From the NCBI RefSeq assembly GCF_007747655.1, contig NZ_CP036274.1:4216001-4280000 (forward strand): 64,000 nucleotides of DNA. The letters are read 5' to 3'. A program made the position numbers and the translations under genes. Every line of letters starts with the position of its first letter. Position 1 is the stretch's first letter. The notes under the pieces were generated by a model that saw only the letters and a program-made list of their open reading frames with translations, ran no database searches and was not told the origin of the DNA. This document shows, piece by piece, positions 32,930 to 42,377 of the stretch. Source of the stretch: Anatilimnocola aggregata (lineage in GTDB: Bacteria > Planctomycetota > Planctomycetia > Pirellulales > Pirellulaceae).

Positions 32930-33469
32930 ATGACAGGAACTATCCGCACTCGTTTGGTCGCGATGGTTATGTACGGAGCTATGGTACTTGTAGGTTGCGG
33001 TGTAAGGACTAGTTCTTCCATAGACAACAAGATTACGACGAAACACCAGACTGTTTATGTCGTTCATGAATTCATGTGGCGTTGGCGTTCAAACCGCTCG
33101 CCGTTGGTTTTGGACGAAGGGCGACCTGGCAAGCCGGTAAAGTCATTCTTAGACCGTGAGCGAGCAGAGGAACATTGCCGAGCACTCAATTTGCACAAGC
33201 GTGCGAAATCAAACCCTTTTCGCTACCTGCCAGAAGAGGGAGAGTACACCTCGATGGATAGGGTGGCATTTCTGGCCGCCGTTCGCGCTGAAGGACTTAT
33301 CCCACCCGCAGATTCGCCGGAAGCGGGCAACGATGAACTTGCTTGGATATGGTTTGAATGGTGGGAAAACCATCGACGCGAGTGGGATAACGATCGCGTG
33401 GAGCGATTATGGAAAGCAATGGACCGAGTCTATTTCTACGAGGTATTGCCAGTGGAACTCGTGCCTTAA
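32930..33469 (+). CDS. Putative lipoprotein, possible second cassette gene
   Basis: This protein of 179 residues has a signal peptide with lipobox (VAMVMYGAMVLVGC; Cys about residue 20), so it should be lipid-anchored. The mature part is charged and unusually rich in Trp and Arg: EFMWRWRSNRSPLVLDEG, SFLDRERAEEHCRALN, then LAWIWFEWWENHRREWDNDRVERLWKAMDRVYFYEVLP. I do not recognise a family. ATG 32930 is preceded by AGCAGGTGG. A GTTAGAT box lies 30 bp upstream, so it may be the second gene of an integron-like cassette pair; no attC-like site is seen after its stop. Base composition appears less GC-rich than the surrounding genes, suggesting transfer. Confidence 0.65.
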   Translation: MTGTIRTRLVAMVMYGAMVLVGCGVRTSSSIDNKITTKHQTVYVVHEFMWRWRSNRSPLVLDEGRPGKPVKSFLDRERAEEHCRALNLHKRAKSNPFRYLPEEGEYTSMDRVAFLAAVRAEGLIPPADSPEAGNDELAWIWFEWWENHRREWDNDRVERLWKAMDRVYFYEVLPVELVP

Positions 33470-33509
33470 TCGCAAGGTTGTTCGGGTAAACTCACGAAGG
33501 CGCAGAATC

Positions 33510-35000
<1,491 letters not shown>

Positions 35001-35048
35001 CGCAAGCTTTCGGGTAGTGGGCAATGTTCGCAAACTGCAAAAGGGGGG

Positions 35049-35141
35049 TGTCCAACAATCGGGTCGATTGTTGGACAGTACCTAGCGCCATTCACGGGTT
35101 TGCGAGCGATTCGTGTTCAACAATCGGTGGTATTGTTGGAC
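35049..35141. promoter_or_regulatory. Two CCAACAAT...ATTGTTGG palindromes in the phr-GTPase divergent region
   Basis: TGTCCAACAATCG (35049-35061) and CGATTGTTGGACA (35065-35077) form a perfect 13-bp palindrome with a 3-bp centre. GTTCAACAAT (35115-35124) and ATTGTTGGAC (35132-35141) form a second of the same core with one G-T mismatch and a 7-bp centre. Four CAACAAT half-sites in 93 bp, between divergent starts at 35000 and 35269, look like operators for a dimeric repressor or activator. They could also fold as RNA hairpins. No T tract is present. Confidence 0.6.
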
Positions 35142-35268
35142 GTTTGGGATGGAAATGGGCAGGTGATTTCGCGGCGAAGTGCGGACCCTGTTGCCCTCGA
35201 CGGCAGCAATTTCAAACGACAACGCGTGATACTATACAGGGCCGACCACCTCCCAGGCTTGCAAACGC

Positions 35269-36414
35269 ATGTCAGCAGCTGAACCTCTCATTCCGACACT
35301 TGTCGCCCTGCTCACTCCGCCTGGCCGCGGCGCGCTGGCGACGATTGCCCTGCGCGGTCCCGAGGCATATCGATTTGCCCAGGGTTGCCTCGCCACAGCG
35401 GTTCCTGCTGCCGAACGCACAGAGCGTCCCTGGTTGCGGCAATTCCAAGCGGGAGCAGGTGCCGGCGAAGAGTTGGTGGTTGCCTTTCCGAATGGAGACG
35501 AAGCCCGCTTGCATTGCCACGGCGGTGCTGCCGCCTGCGAGGCCGTGCTGAACGCCCTCGAGCGGCAGGGAGCGGTGCGCGTCGGCTGGCAGCAGTGGAA
35601 CGAAGCGGTTGCTGATAACGCGATCGCTAGTTCAGCCAGAATTGCGCTAGCCGGCGCCCTCACCGAGCGCACGGCCTGCATTCTGCTCGATCAATTACAC
35701 GGGGCTTTGGCAAATGAATTGCAAGCAATCTGCGATCTGCTGATGCAGTCACAAAACGTCATCGCTGCAACAGACCGGCTCGATGAGCTTCTCGCGCGTG
35801 CTTCGCTTGGCCTGCATCTTACGCAACCTTGGCGCGTGGTCATTGCGGGACGACCGAATGCTGGGAAGAGCAGTTTGCTCAATGCCCTGCTGGGATTTCA
35901 GCGGGCCATTATTAGCGAGATTGCGGGTACCACGCGGGACGTCGTTACCGCCCGCACAGCTTTTGCTGGCTGGCCCGTGGAACTGCTCGATACGGCCGGA
36001 CTGCGCGAAAGCACCGATCCGGTGGAATTGGCCGGCGTCGCGCTCGCGCGGCAAGAGATAGCCGGTGCAGACTTGCTGCTGCACGTTGTTCCCGCGAATG
36101 AGCCGCTGCCTGGCAAGCTCTCGGCGAATGCCGGCTTGCTGGTGCGCACGAAGTGCGACTTGCTGCCGACAGCTGACGCGCGCGAACCGATTGACGGACT
36201 GCTCGTGTCGGTCGTTACTGGCGCAGGCTTGAAAGAACTTGGCACGGCCATCGCCGCGCACTTAGTGCCGCGTGCTGCGGAGCCTCAAACCGCGGTTCCA
36301 TTTACGGCCGGGCAAGTCGCCGATTTGAAACAATGCCGCGCCGCGATCGCTAGCGATCCGGCGCGGGGCAGGCAGATTCTGCAATCAATGCTCATCGAGC
36401 GGGGGACGAACTAG
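35269..36414 (+). CDS. MnmE/TrmE-like GTPase lacking the C-terminal catalytic motif
   Basis: This protein of 381 residues, shorter than MnmE (about 450), has the TrmE N-terminal domain in reduced form (LVALLTPPGRGALATIALRGPEAY), a helical part and an inserted G domain. Its GTPase motifs are G1 IAGRPNAGKSSLLNALLG (about 191-208), G2 GTTRD, G3 LLDTAGLRE and G4 RTKCDLL (TKCD in place of NKxD). The usual MnmE ending with CxGK, which carries the catalytic Cys for 5-carboxymethylaminomethyl-U34 modification of tRNA, is missing: the end reads ARGRQILQSMLIERGTN. So it is a paralogue or degraded form whose tRNA-modifying activity is doubtful. The stop overlaps by 4 bp the stop of the convergent gene. 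Confidence 0.85.
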   Translation: MSAAEPLIPTLVALLTPPGRGALATIALRGPEAYRFAQGCLATAVPAAERTERPWLRQFQAGAGAGEELVVAFPNGDEARLHCHGGAAACEAVLNALERQGAVRVGWQQWNEAVADNAIASSARIALAGALTERTACILLDQLHGALANELQAICDLLMQSQNVIAATDRLDELLARASLGLHLTQPWRVVIAGRPNAGKSSLLNALLGFQRAIISEIAGTTRDVVTARTAFAGWPVELLDTAGLRESTDPVELAGVALARQEIAGADLLLHVVPANEPLPGKLSANAGLLVRTKCDLLPTADAREPIDGLLVSVVTGAGLKELGTAIAAHLVPRAAEPQTAVPFTAGQVADLKQCRAAIASDPARGRQILQSMLIERGTN

Positions 36415-36722
36415 TCGTCGATGATTGGCAGCAGGTAGGGGTCGTTGTACAGGAACTTAATCTTTGCGGCATTGGCTTTGAACTTGTAGTCGGCCATGGC
36501 GGCGTCGGTCGAACCAGCAGCGCGAAAGTCAGCCCACAGCACATCGAGTTCGGCGACGTAGGCATTCCAATTGGCTCGGCGAGCACGATCGACGGCCTTG
36601 CGTTCGAACAGTTGAATCGTCGGCTGAGCACTCTTGCCTACGGAGGCATGATTCTCAACCGGGTGACCAGGGGGGACCATCGTGGTCGACATTGCTACGG
36701 ATACGAGCCAGGCAGACAACAT
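36411..36722 (-). CDS. Small secreted hypothetical protein
   Basis: About 103 residues from ATG 36722, about 7 bp after GGGAG. A hydrophobic start (MLSAWLVSVAMSTTMVPP) could be a signal peptide. The mature part QLFERKAVDRARRANWNAYVAELDVLWADFRAAG and AMADYKFKANAAKIKFLYNDPYLLPIIDD is helical and charged. I do not recognise the family. The open frame extends upstream to 36953, but that part lacks a ribosome binding site. It is convergent with the MnmE-like gene, sharing the palindrome CTAG (36411-36414) as both stop codons. Confidence 0.7.
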   Translation of the reverse strand: MLSAWLVSVAMSTTMVPPGHPVENHASVGKSAQPTIQLFERKAVDRARRANWNAYVAELDVLWADFRAAGSTDAAMADYKFKANAAKIKFLYNDPYLLPIIDD

Positions 36723-37230
36723 AAGTCGCTCCCAAAAATGAACCAGCGGCGAACTCTGTGGACAGCAGTCTGCGCGGGGAACCAGGCCCTCGGCAGCCGC
36801 AAACTTTGCGTGTTCGGATAAATTTAGCTCACGTTCGGGGCGATGCCAGTAAAACGCCCCGTTCGCTGGGTTCTGCCGGGAAATCGCAACTTGCTGACCC
36901 GCCAGAATCGGGATAGGATGGCGAGCTCGGTTGAGCAGGCAAGATACGGGCAACTCAGCCGAAATGCGTCTGGCAAGCCTGGAGTTCTGCGTAAGACATC
37001 GCCCCCCGAACGGCAGTTTTCCGCTTTATTCCGAGCTGGCGAGCCGTACCTTTTGAAGCCAACCTTCCTTCGTTGCCGAAGGTGAGAATAACCCGGCTTG
37101 CGCTTGGCATTACGGCTTTACTAGCTGTGCTGTCACTTGGCAGGCCACCAGTTCCTCTCGAGCGGAACGCCGGCGATGAATTTCATCGCCGCCGGCCAGC
37201 GCCACCTCACCCCAGCCAGCCCACGCAGCG
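36723..37230. promoter_or_regulatory. Divergent intergenic region with a hairpin before the RND gene
   Basis: I see no gene in these 508 bp. CGGCGATGA (37171-37179) and TCATCGCCG (37183-37191) form a perfect 9-bp hairpin with an ATT loop, 40 bp before the start at 37231. No ribosome binding site is evident for that start. CCTTCG/CGAAGG at about 37067-37082 is a smaller hairpin. Confidence 0.45.
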
Positions 37231-40200
37231 ATGACAGAAAAGACCACCTTTTTCGGCCGGCGTGCGATCATCGTGCTGATGATTGTGTTCTTCCTCGTTC
37301 CCTTTGCGCTGCGCGGTGCGCGCATGTCTGTGCTGGGGATGAAGAACGATGTTCGCGATTGGCTACCCAAGGGCTTCAGTGAGACCGCGGAGCTTGCCTG
37401 GTTTCGCCAACACTTTCTGAGCGAGCAGTTTGTCGTTGTCAGTTGGGATGGCTGCACAGGCAACGAAGCCGATCAACGCTACAAACTGTTCCTTGCCAAA
37501 CTCAAACCCGAAGAAGCTCCCTCGAAGTTAGCTGCCGAGCAGGCCGCGGTGGCCAAGCGCGAGCAGGCCGCCCTTGCCAAACTGAATAGCGAAGGCCAAG
37601 AAGCCGCCAACGATGGCGCAGGTAGTAGCGAAACAATCAGCGACGCCACCGAACAGGTCGCAGACGAAGCGTCGCCAACCCGGTATATCCACCAGGCCGA
37701 TTTCATTGGCGATCGCCTGGGGCTCTACTTACCCAAGTATGTGGACGGCTCCTTTGACGTTGCAGAAAACTGGGGCATGCGCGGCGAGAAGTGGCTGCGC
37801 GGGCGGGCCAATCCAGATAGCGACAGCGTGGAAGAAGCCTGGTACTACATTACACCCGACGGCGACTTGTATCGCTGGGATGGCGTCGACGCGCCGTTAG
37901 CATCTGCCTATCGCGAGCTGCAAAGAAAAATCGCCCCGCAACCGGTTCGCGGTCAGCTGGTCCATTCATTTGGCAAGGTCGATGGCCCCTGGTATTTTGC
38001 CGAGCCGCGGCGTCTGCGTGCCCAACTCTTCAAAACGGTGACGACCGGTCCTGACGTTCTCGCCAGCCTCGTTCGCCCCGGTGGTGAACTCGCCAGCAAT
38101 CCAGAAGAAGCCAAAGAGCGTTTGACCGGCATGCTCTTTGGTCCGAACGGCGAGCAGACCTGCATGGTCCTCACGCTCAGCGACGCCGCCAAACACAACT
38201 TGCACTTGGTGCTCGGGCGCGGTGGTCTCGGCAAGCCGCGCGGTCGCCTCTACGAGATCGCACAAGAATCGAACATCTCCGAGCAGCAACTGCGCCTGGG
38301 TGGGCCGCCAGTCGATAACGTCGCGATCGATGAAGAAGGTTCCATCACGCTGGTTCGCCTAATTGGCATGACGGCCATCTTAGGGCTGGGCCTTTCGTTG
38401 GCCTGCTTCCGTACCATTTCGGCCACCATCATGGTCTTTCTGGTTGGTGGCATTAGTGCAGTCGTCACGCTTGCCATGATGTGGTGGTTTGGCGACACCG
38501 TCGATGCCATCGCCATGTCGATGCCAGCGCTCGTATACGTGCTCGGTCTGTCAGGAGCCGCGCACACGATCAATTACTATTACGATGCCGTTGAAGAAAA
38601 GGGGCTGATCGGCGCTCCCGAGCGCGCGATCATGAAAAGCTGGAAGCCGGCACTACTCTGTAATATTACCACTGCCATCGGCCTCTTTTCGCTGATTACC
38701 AGCGAACTCGCACCGATCCGCAAGTTCGGCTTTTATGCAGGCCTCGGTGTGCTGGCCACGCTCATCATCACGCATACCTACCTGCCAGCCGCTTTGCAGA
38801 TCTGGCCGCAGATTCGCAAAAAGAAGGCCGCTGGCGCAGACGACAGGCCTTGGCTCGATACCTTCCTGGGCGACTTCTGGCAAAAGCTCGGCGGCTTCAT
38901 TGTGCGCAATCATGCGGTCGTAGCGATCGTCTGCATCATCGTCATTGCCGCCACGGGCTATGGCGTGATGTACACCAATACTTCGGTGAATATGCTGCGG
39001 ATGTTCCATTCCAAAGCCAAGATCATTCAGGACTATGAATGGCTCGAGGCCAACCTCGGCGAACTCGTGCCGATGGAAATTGTGGTCCGCGTACCGAAAG
39101 CATCGCTCTTGCCACCGGCTGCTGAGTTAACGGCTGAGAATCTGCGCGTCGACGAGCTGACCCAGCAGTTTGAGTCGGCGACCGATCCAGCGGAAAAGCA
39201 GAAGTTCGCGACCGAACTCGGCAAGCTCGAAGTGGTCCAACTGCAGCGGCAAAAACAGATGCCATTTCTCGAACGGATGGAACTTGCCGCCCGCGTTCAG
39301 CGTGTGGTGCAACAAGAGTTTGGTGCCACTGGCAATGGCAAGATTGGCCGAGCAATGAGTGCGGCCACCTTCGTCCGCAACCTGCCGGAGCCCAAAGGGG
39401 ACAGCCGCAGCATGCTCACTCGCGGAGCCACGAGCAAACGATTGGAGGCTCACCGCGAAGAGTTTCTGCATAGCGACTACCTCCGGTTAGATGAGCAAGA
39501 TCAATCGGAACTTTGGCGCGTGAGTATCCGCGTTGGTGCCACCAAAGGCGTGGATTACGGCACTCTCATTCACGAATTAAAGGATGCCGTCGAGCCGATT
39601 CTTTCGGCCCAGCAGCGTCGCGATCACATCATGCAGGAACTGATTGCCAAGCGCGGCAATAAGTCTCCGGCCAATAGCAAGGTTTTGTTGCTCGGCGTAC
39701 CCGCACCTGCTCCGCAGGAAGTGGCGGCAGCTCCAGCGGCCAATCAGAACGGCACGACAAAGCGTCAGGTGAACCAAACGGCGATCTTCAGTGAAGCACT
39801 CACCGACATGCTCACCATTAAGCGCTTGAAGGTAATAACCTTCATTCCTGGTGTGGATGAGGCACCCGCCAATTGGAAAGAATACCTGGGCAACTTCGAT
39901 TGTGTCGTACTCATCAGTGATCAGGCTGCTTATAGCGGTTTCGATCTGAGTCGCGCGACCAAACTCCTGGTCGATGCCCGCGATCATAAGTTCGACGGCA
40001 ACGAGTTGAACTCGGCTGCCCGTCGCTCGAAGTCAGATGTCGGCCTGACGCATGCCACGTATACCGGCGTTGTTCCGATCGTCTACAAGGCGCAGCGCAC
40101 TCTGCTCAATAGCCTGATCGAAAGCACCTTCTGGTCGTTCATCACCATTACCCCGCTGATGATGTTCATCAGTCGCAGCTTCTGGGGCGGGCTGGTGGCC

Positions 40201-40770
40201 ATGCTACCGAACGTGCTGCCAGTCCTGATGGTCTTCGGCGGCATGGGGTGGCTTGGCATTGATGTGGACGTCGGTTCGATGATGACGGCCAGTATCGCGC
40301 TCGGGGTCGCGGTCGACGATACGATTCACTATTTGAATTGGTATCGCGAGGAACTTGACCGGCTGAAGGATCGCAAGCTGGCCATCCTCGCGGCCTATAA
40401 ACATTGTGCGACGCCCACCTTCCAAGCGGCCATCATCAGCGGCCTGGGACTCTCGGTGTTTGCCCTCAGCACCTTCACGCCGACCCAACGCTTCGGTTAC
40501 TTGATGCTGGTCATCTTGTGGATGGGCGTGGTGGCCGAATTGATTTTCTTCCCCGCACTATTGGCTGGTCCGCTTGGTGTGGTCTTTAAGCCCCGCAAGC
40601 GGAAAGACGAAGATCTGGCGATCACGCCTGAGTTGCAATTGCCGTTGGCCGCTGTTCCAGTACCAGCAGCCAGTGAAGCGGAATCGGTTTCGTCCGTTCC
40701 GCAGCCCGCTGGCAAAGCAGCCCTTCTCAATCACTTGCGGCAAGACAACTCCCACAGCCGCCGGCACTAG
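37231..40770 (+). CDS. RND superfamily (MMPL-like) transporter
   Basis: This protein of 1179 residues has the two-half architecture of RND transporters: a first membrane helix (about 11-28), a large extracytoplasmic loop, five helices at about 375-530 (IGMTAILGLGLSLACF, ATIMVFLVGGISAVVTLAM, ALVYVLGLSGAAHTINYYYD). The second half repeats the plan: helix at about 556-580, loop, then helices at about 962-1120 (FWSFITITPLMMFI, SMMTASIALGVAVDDTIHYLNWY). The DDT motif in the second half is the usual position of proton-coupling residues. Members export lipids, hopanoids or drugs; the substrate cannot be told here. The first loop has a long charged Ala/Glu/Lys insertion near residues 85-135. It ends in a Pro/Ala-rich cytoplasmic tail. 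Location is the inner membrane. Confidence 0.9.
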   Translation: MTEKTTFFGRRAIIVLMIVFFLVPFALRGARMSVLGMKNDVRDWLPKGFSETAELAWFRQHFLSEQFVVVSWDGCTGNEADQRYKLFLAKLKPEEAPSKLAAEQAAVAKREQAALAKLNSEGQEAANDGAGSSETISDATEQVADEASPTRYIHQADFIGDRLGLYLPKYVDGSFDVAENWGMRGEKWLRGRANPDSDSVEEAWYYITPDGDLYRWDGVDAPLASAYRELQRKIAPQPVRGQLVHSFGKVDGPWYFAEPRRLRAQLFKTVTTGPDVLASLVRPGGELASNPEEAKERLTGMLFGPNGEQTCMVLTLSDAAKHNLHLVLGRGGLGKPRGRLYEIAQESNISEQQLRLGGPPVDNVAIDEEGSITLVRLIGMTAILGLGLSLACFRTISATIMVFLVGGISAVVTLAMMWWFGDTVDAIAMSMPALVYVLGLSGAAHTINYYYDAVEEKGLIGAPERAIMKSWKPALLCNITTAIGLFSLITSELAPIRKFGFYAGLGVLATLIITHTYLPAALQIWPQIRKKKAAGADDRPWLDTFLGDFWQKLGGFIVRNHAVVAIVCIIVIAATGYGVMYTNTSVNMLRMFHSKAKIIQDYEWLEANLGELVPMEIVVRVPKASLLPPAAELTAENLRVDELTQQFESATDPAEKQKFATELGKLEVVQLQRQKQMPFLERMELAARVQRVVQQEFGATGNGKIGRAMSAATFVRNLPEPKGDSRSMLTRGATSKRLEAHREEFLHSDYLRLDEQDQSELWRVSIRVGATKGVDYGTLIHELKDAVEPILSAQQRRDHIMQELIAKRGNKSPANSKVLLLGVPAPAPQEVAAAPAANQNGTTKRQVNQTAIFSEALTDMLTIKRLKVITFIPGVDEAPANWKEYLGNFDCVVLISDQAAYSGFDLSRATKLLVDARDHKFDGNELNSAARRSKSDVGLTHATYTGVVPIVYKAQRTLLNSLIESTFWSFITITPLMMFISRSFWGGLVAMLPNVLPVLMVFGGMGWLGIDVDVGSMMTASIALGVAVDDTIHYLNWYREELDRLKDRKLAILAAYKHCATPTFQAAIISGLGLSVFALSTFTPTQRFGYLMLVILWMGVVAELIFFPALLAGPLGVVFKPRKRKDEDLAITPELQLPLAAVPVPAASEAESVSSVPQPAGKAALLNHLRQDNSHSRRH

Positions 40771-40802
40771 TCGCTCGGTAACCAGGGTTCGGGCTGAATT
40801 AG

Positions 40803-42377
40803 CTACCAGTTCAGTCCGAACTTTTCGCCACCAGCTTTGCGCTTGGTGCCACCCTTAAGTTCGCCTTCGCGCTTGGGCACGATCGGTGCCCGCACGGGCT
40901 CTTCGACCACGGGAGCCGCTTCTTCCTTCTTGGTGTTTTCTTTTTGCGGTGGCTGAATCGTCGCCTTCATCGAGAGTGCGATCCGCTGCGCATCGGCATC
41001 CACAGCGAGAATCTTGGCTTCGACCTCTTGCCCTTCCTTCACGACGTTTTGGACAGCGTAGACGCGGTTATGAGCCAACTCGCTGATATGCACCATGCCT
41101 TCGACGCCCGGAGCAATCTTCACGAAGCAGCCGAAGCTGGCGAGTCGTGTGACCGGCCCGCGAATGATCGTGCCCACCGGGAACCGCTGTTCGATGCCGG
41201 TCCAAGGATGTTCTTCTGGGTTCTTCAGCGAGAGGCCAATCTTGCCGCTCTCCAGGTCGATCTTATCGACGCGAACGCGAATCTTCTGGCCTTCCTTCAG
41301 GATCTCGCTCGGGTGCTTAATCCGTTCCCAACTCATTTGGCTAATGTGAATCAAGCCATCGACGCCGCCCAGATCGACGAACGCCCCGAAGTCTTGAATC
41401 TTGCGCACGATCCCCTCGCGCAGCTGGCCCGCTTCGAGTTCGCCGAGCAGCTTCTTCTTCGATTCTTCCTTCTCGCGTTCCAGAATCCCGCGGCGGCTCA
41501 GAACGAGGTTGCCCCGACGTTCGTTGGCTTCAGTCACGACGCAAACCAACTTCTGGTCGACGTAGTCTGCCAGGTTCTCCGTGCGGAATAGCGATACCTG
41601 GCTGGCGGGAATGAAGGCCCGCGCGCCACCGACCGTGCATTCCAAACCGCCCGTGTTCGCGGCTGTCACTTTGGCTTCGACGATCGAACCTTCAATCAGG
41701 TTCGTCCAGTCGCCGCCGACAACTTTGCCCCCCGCCACGTTCACTTCGTGCAGGTCGTCTTCGGCATTGAAGCCAGTCACGGTCACTTCAAGAATGTCGC
41801 CAACGGCAGGCGGGGTTTCGAAATTGCGAACCGAGACCACTCCCTGATTCTTGCCGCCGAGCGAGACGAAAATATTATCGCCGTGAACTTCAATCACCGC
41901 CGCTCGCACTTGGGTTTCGTTCTCGACGCGGCCAGCTGAAGGCGCGGGCGATGTCTTGCCACTAACGACGTCTTCAATCGAGAGATCGCCGAGGGCTTCC
42001 TTCAACTCGGCTTCCAGTTCGGCCGACAAGGGGCCACGGCGGTTGGGCACCGGCACTGGCCCGCGGCGACCGGCCTGGCGTTGCTGCTCGGCAGCGGCGT
42101 CCAAGGCGGCTTCTTCCGAGTCTTCGCGCTCGTTGGCCGACTGCGGTTCCCCTTCGCGGCGCGGACGTTGCGGCTTGGGTGGCCGAGGCCCACGGTCGCG
42201 ACGCTGGCCGCCCCCCTGTTGTCCGCCGCCTGGCTGGCCACTGGGTGCCCCACTCGTGCGGCCCACTTTGATTGGGCCACGCTTGGCTTCGTCCCCACCC
42301 CCAGCCGGTGTGGCGGGAGTCGCGGTTTCAGCAGCGGGAGGAGCAGAATTTTCGGGAGAGGTTGGTGCGGTGGACAT
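40803..42377 (-). CDS. S1-domain RNA-binding protein (ribosomal protein S1-like)
   Basis: This protein of 524 residues carries four S1 (OB-fold) repeats at about 155-216, 228-297, 319-386 and 400-472. The third (GIVRKIQDFGAFVDLGGVDGLIHISQMSW) and fourth (IIRGPVTRLASFGCFVKIAPGVEGMVHISELA) are canonical; the first two are more degenerate. An N-terminal 120-residue low-complexity region is rich in Pro, Gly and Arg (GGQQGGGQRRDRGPRPPKPQ), and the C-terminal tail ends in GGTKRKAGGEKFGLNW. It would bind mRNA or the 30S subunit in translation. Four repeats instead of the six of E. coli S1, and the disordered N-terminus, are features of S1 in this phylum. I leave the symbol blank because a second S1 may exist elsewhere. 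Confidence 0.9.
   Translation of the reverse strand: MSTAPTSPENSAPPAAETATPATPAGGGDEAKRGPIKVGRTSGAPSGQPGGGQQGGGQRRDRGPRPPKPQRPRREGEPQSANEREDSEEAALDAAAEQQRQAGRRGPVPVPNRRGPLSAELEAELKEALGDLSIEDVVSGKTSPAPSAGRVENETQVRAAVIEVHGDNIFVSLGGKNQGVVSVRNFETPPAVGDILEVTVTGFNAEDDLHEVNVAGGKVVGGDWTNLIEGSIVEAKVTAANTGGLECTVGGARAFIPASQVSLFRTENLADYVDQKLVCVVTEANERRGNLVLSRRGILEREKEESKKKLLGELEAGQLREGIVRKIQDFGAFVDLGGVDGLIHISQMSWERIKHPSEILKEGQKIRVRVDKIDLESGKIGLSLKNPEEHPWTGIEQRFPVGTIIRGPVTRLASFGCFVKIAPGVEGMVHISELAHNRVYAVQNVVKEGQEVEAKILAVDADAQRIALSMKATIQPPQKENTKKEEAAPVVEEPVRAPIVPKREGELKGGTKRKAGGEKFGLNW

Noticed and set aside
35049-35077. Intrinsic terminator for photolyase or GTPase transcripts
   Set aside because: The hairpin is in a divergent promoter region, not at a gene end, and has no T tract.
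36843-37085. Open frame of 80 codons between the small secreted protein and the RND gene
   Set aside because: It has no ribosome binding site or family signal and overlaps the leader region of a divergent gene.
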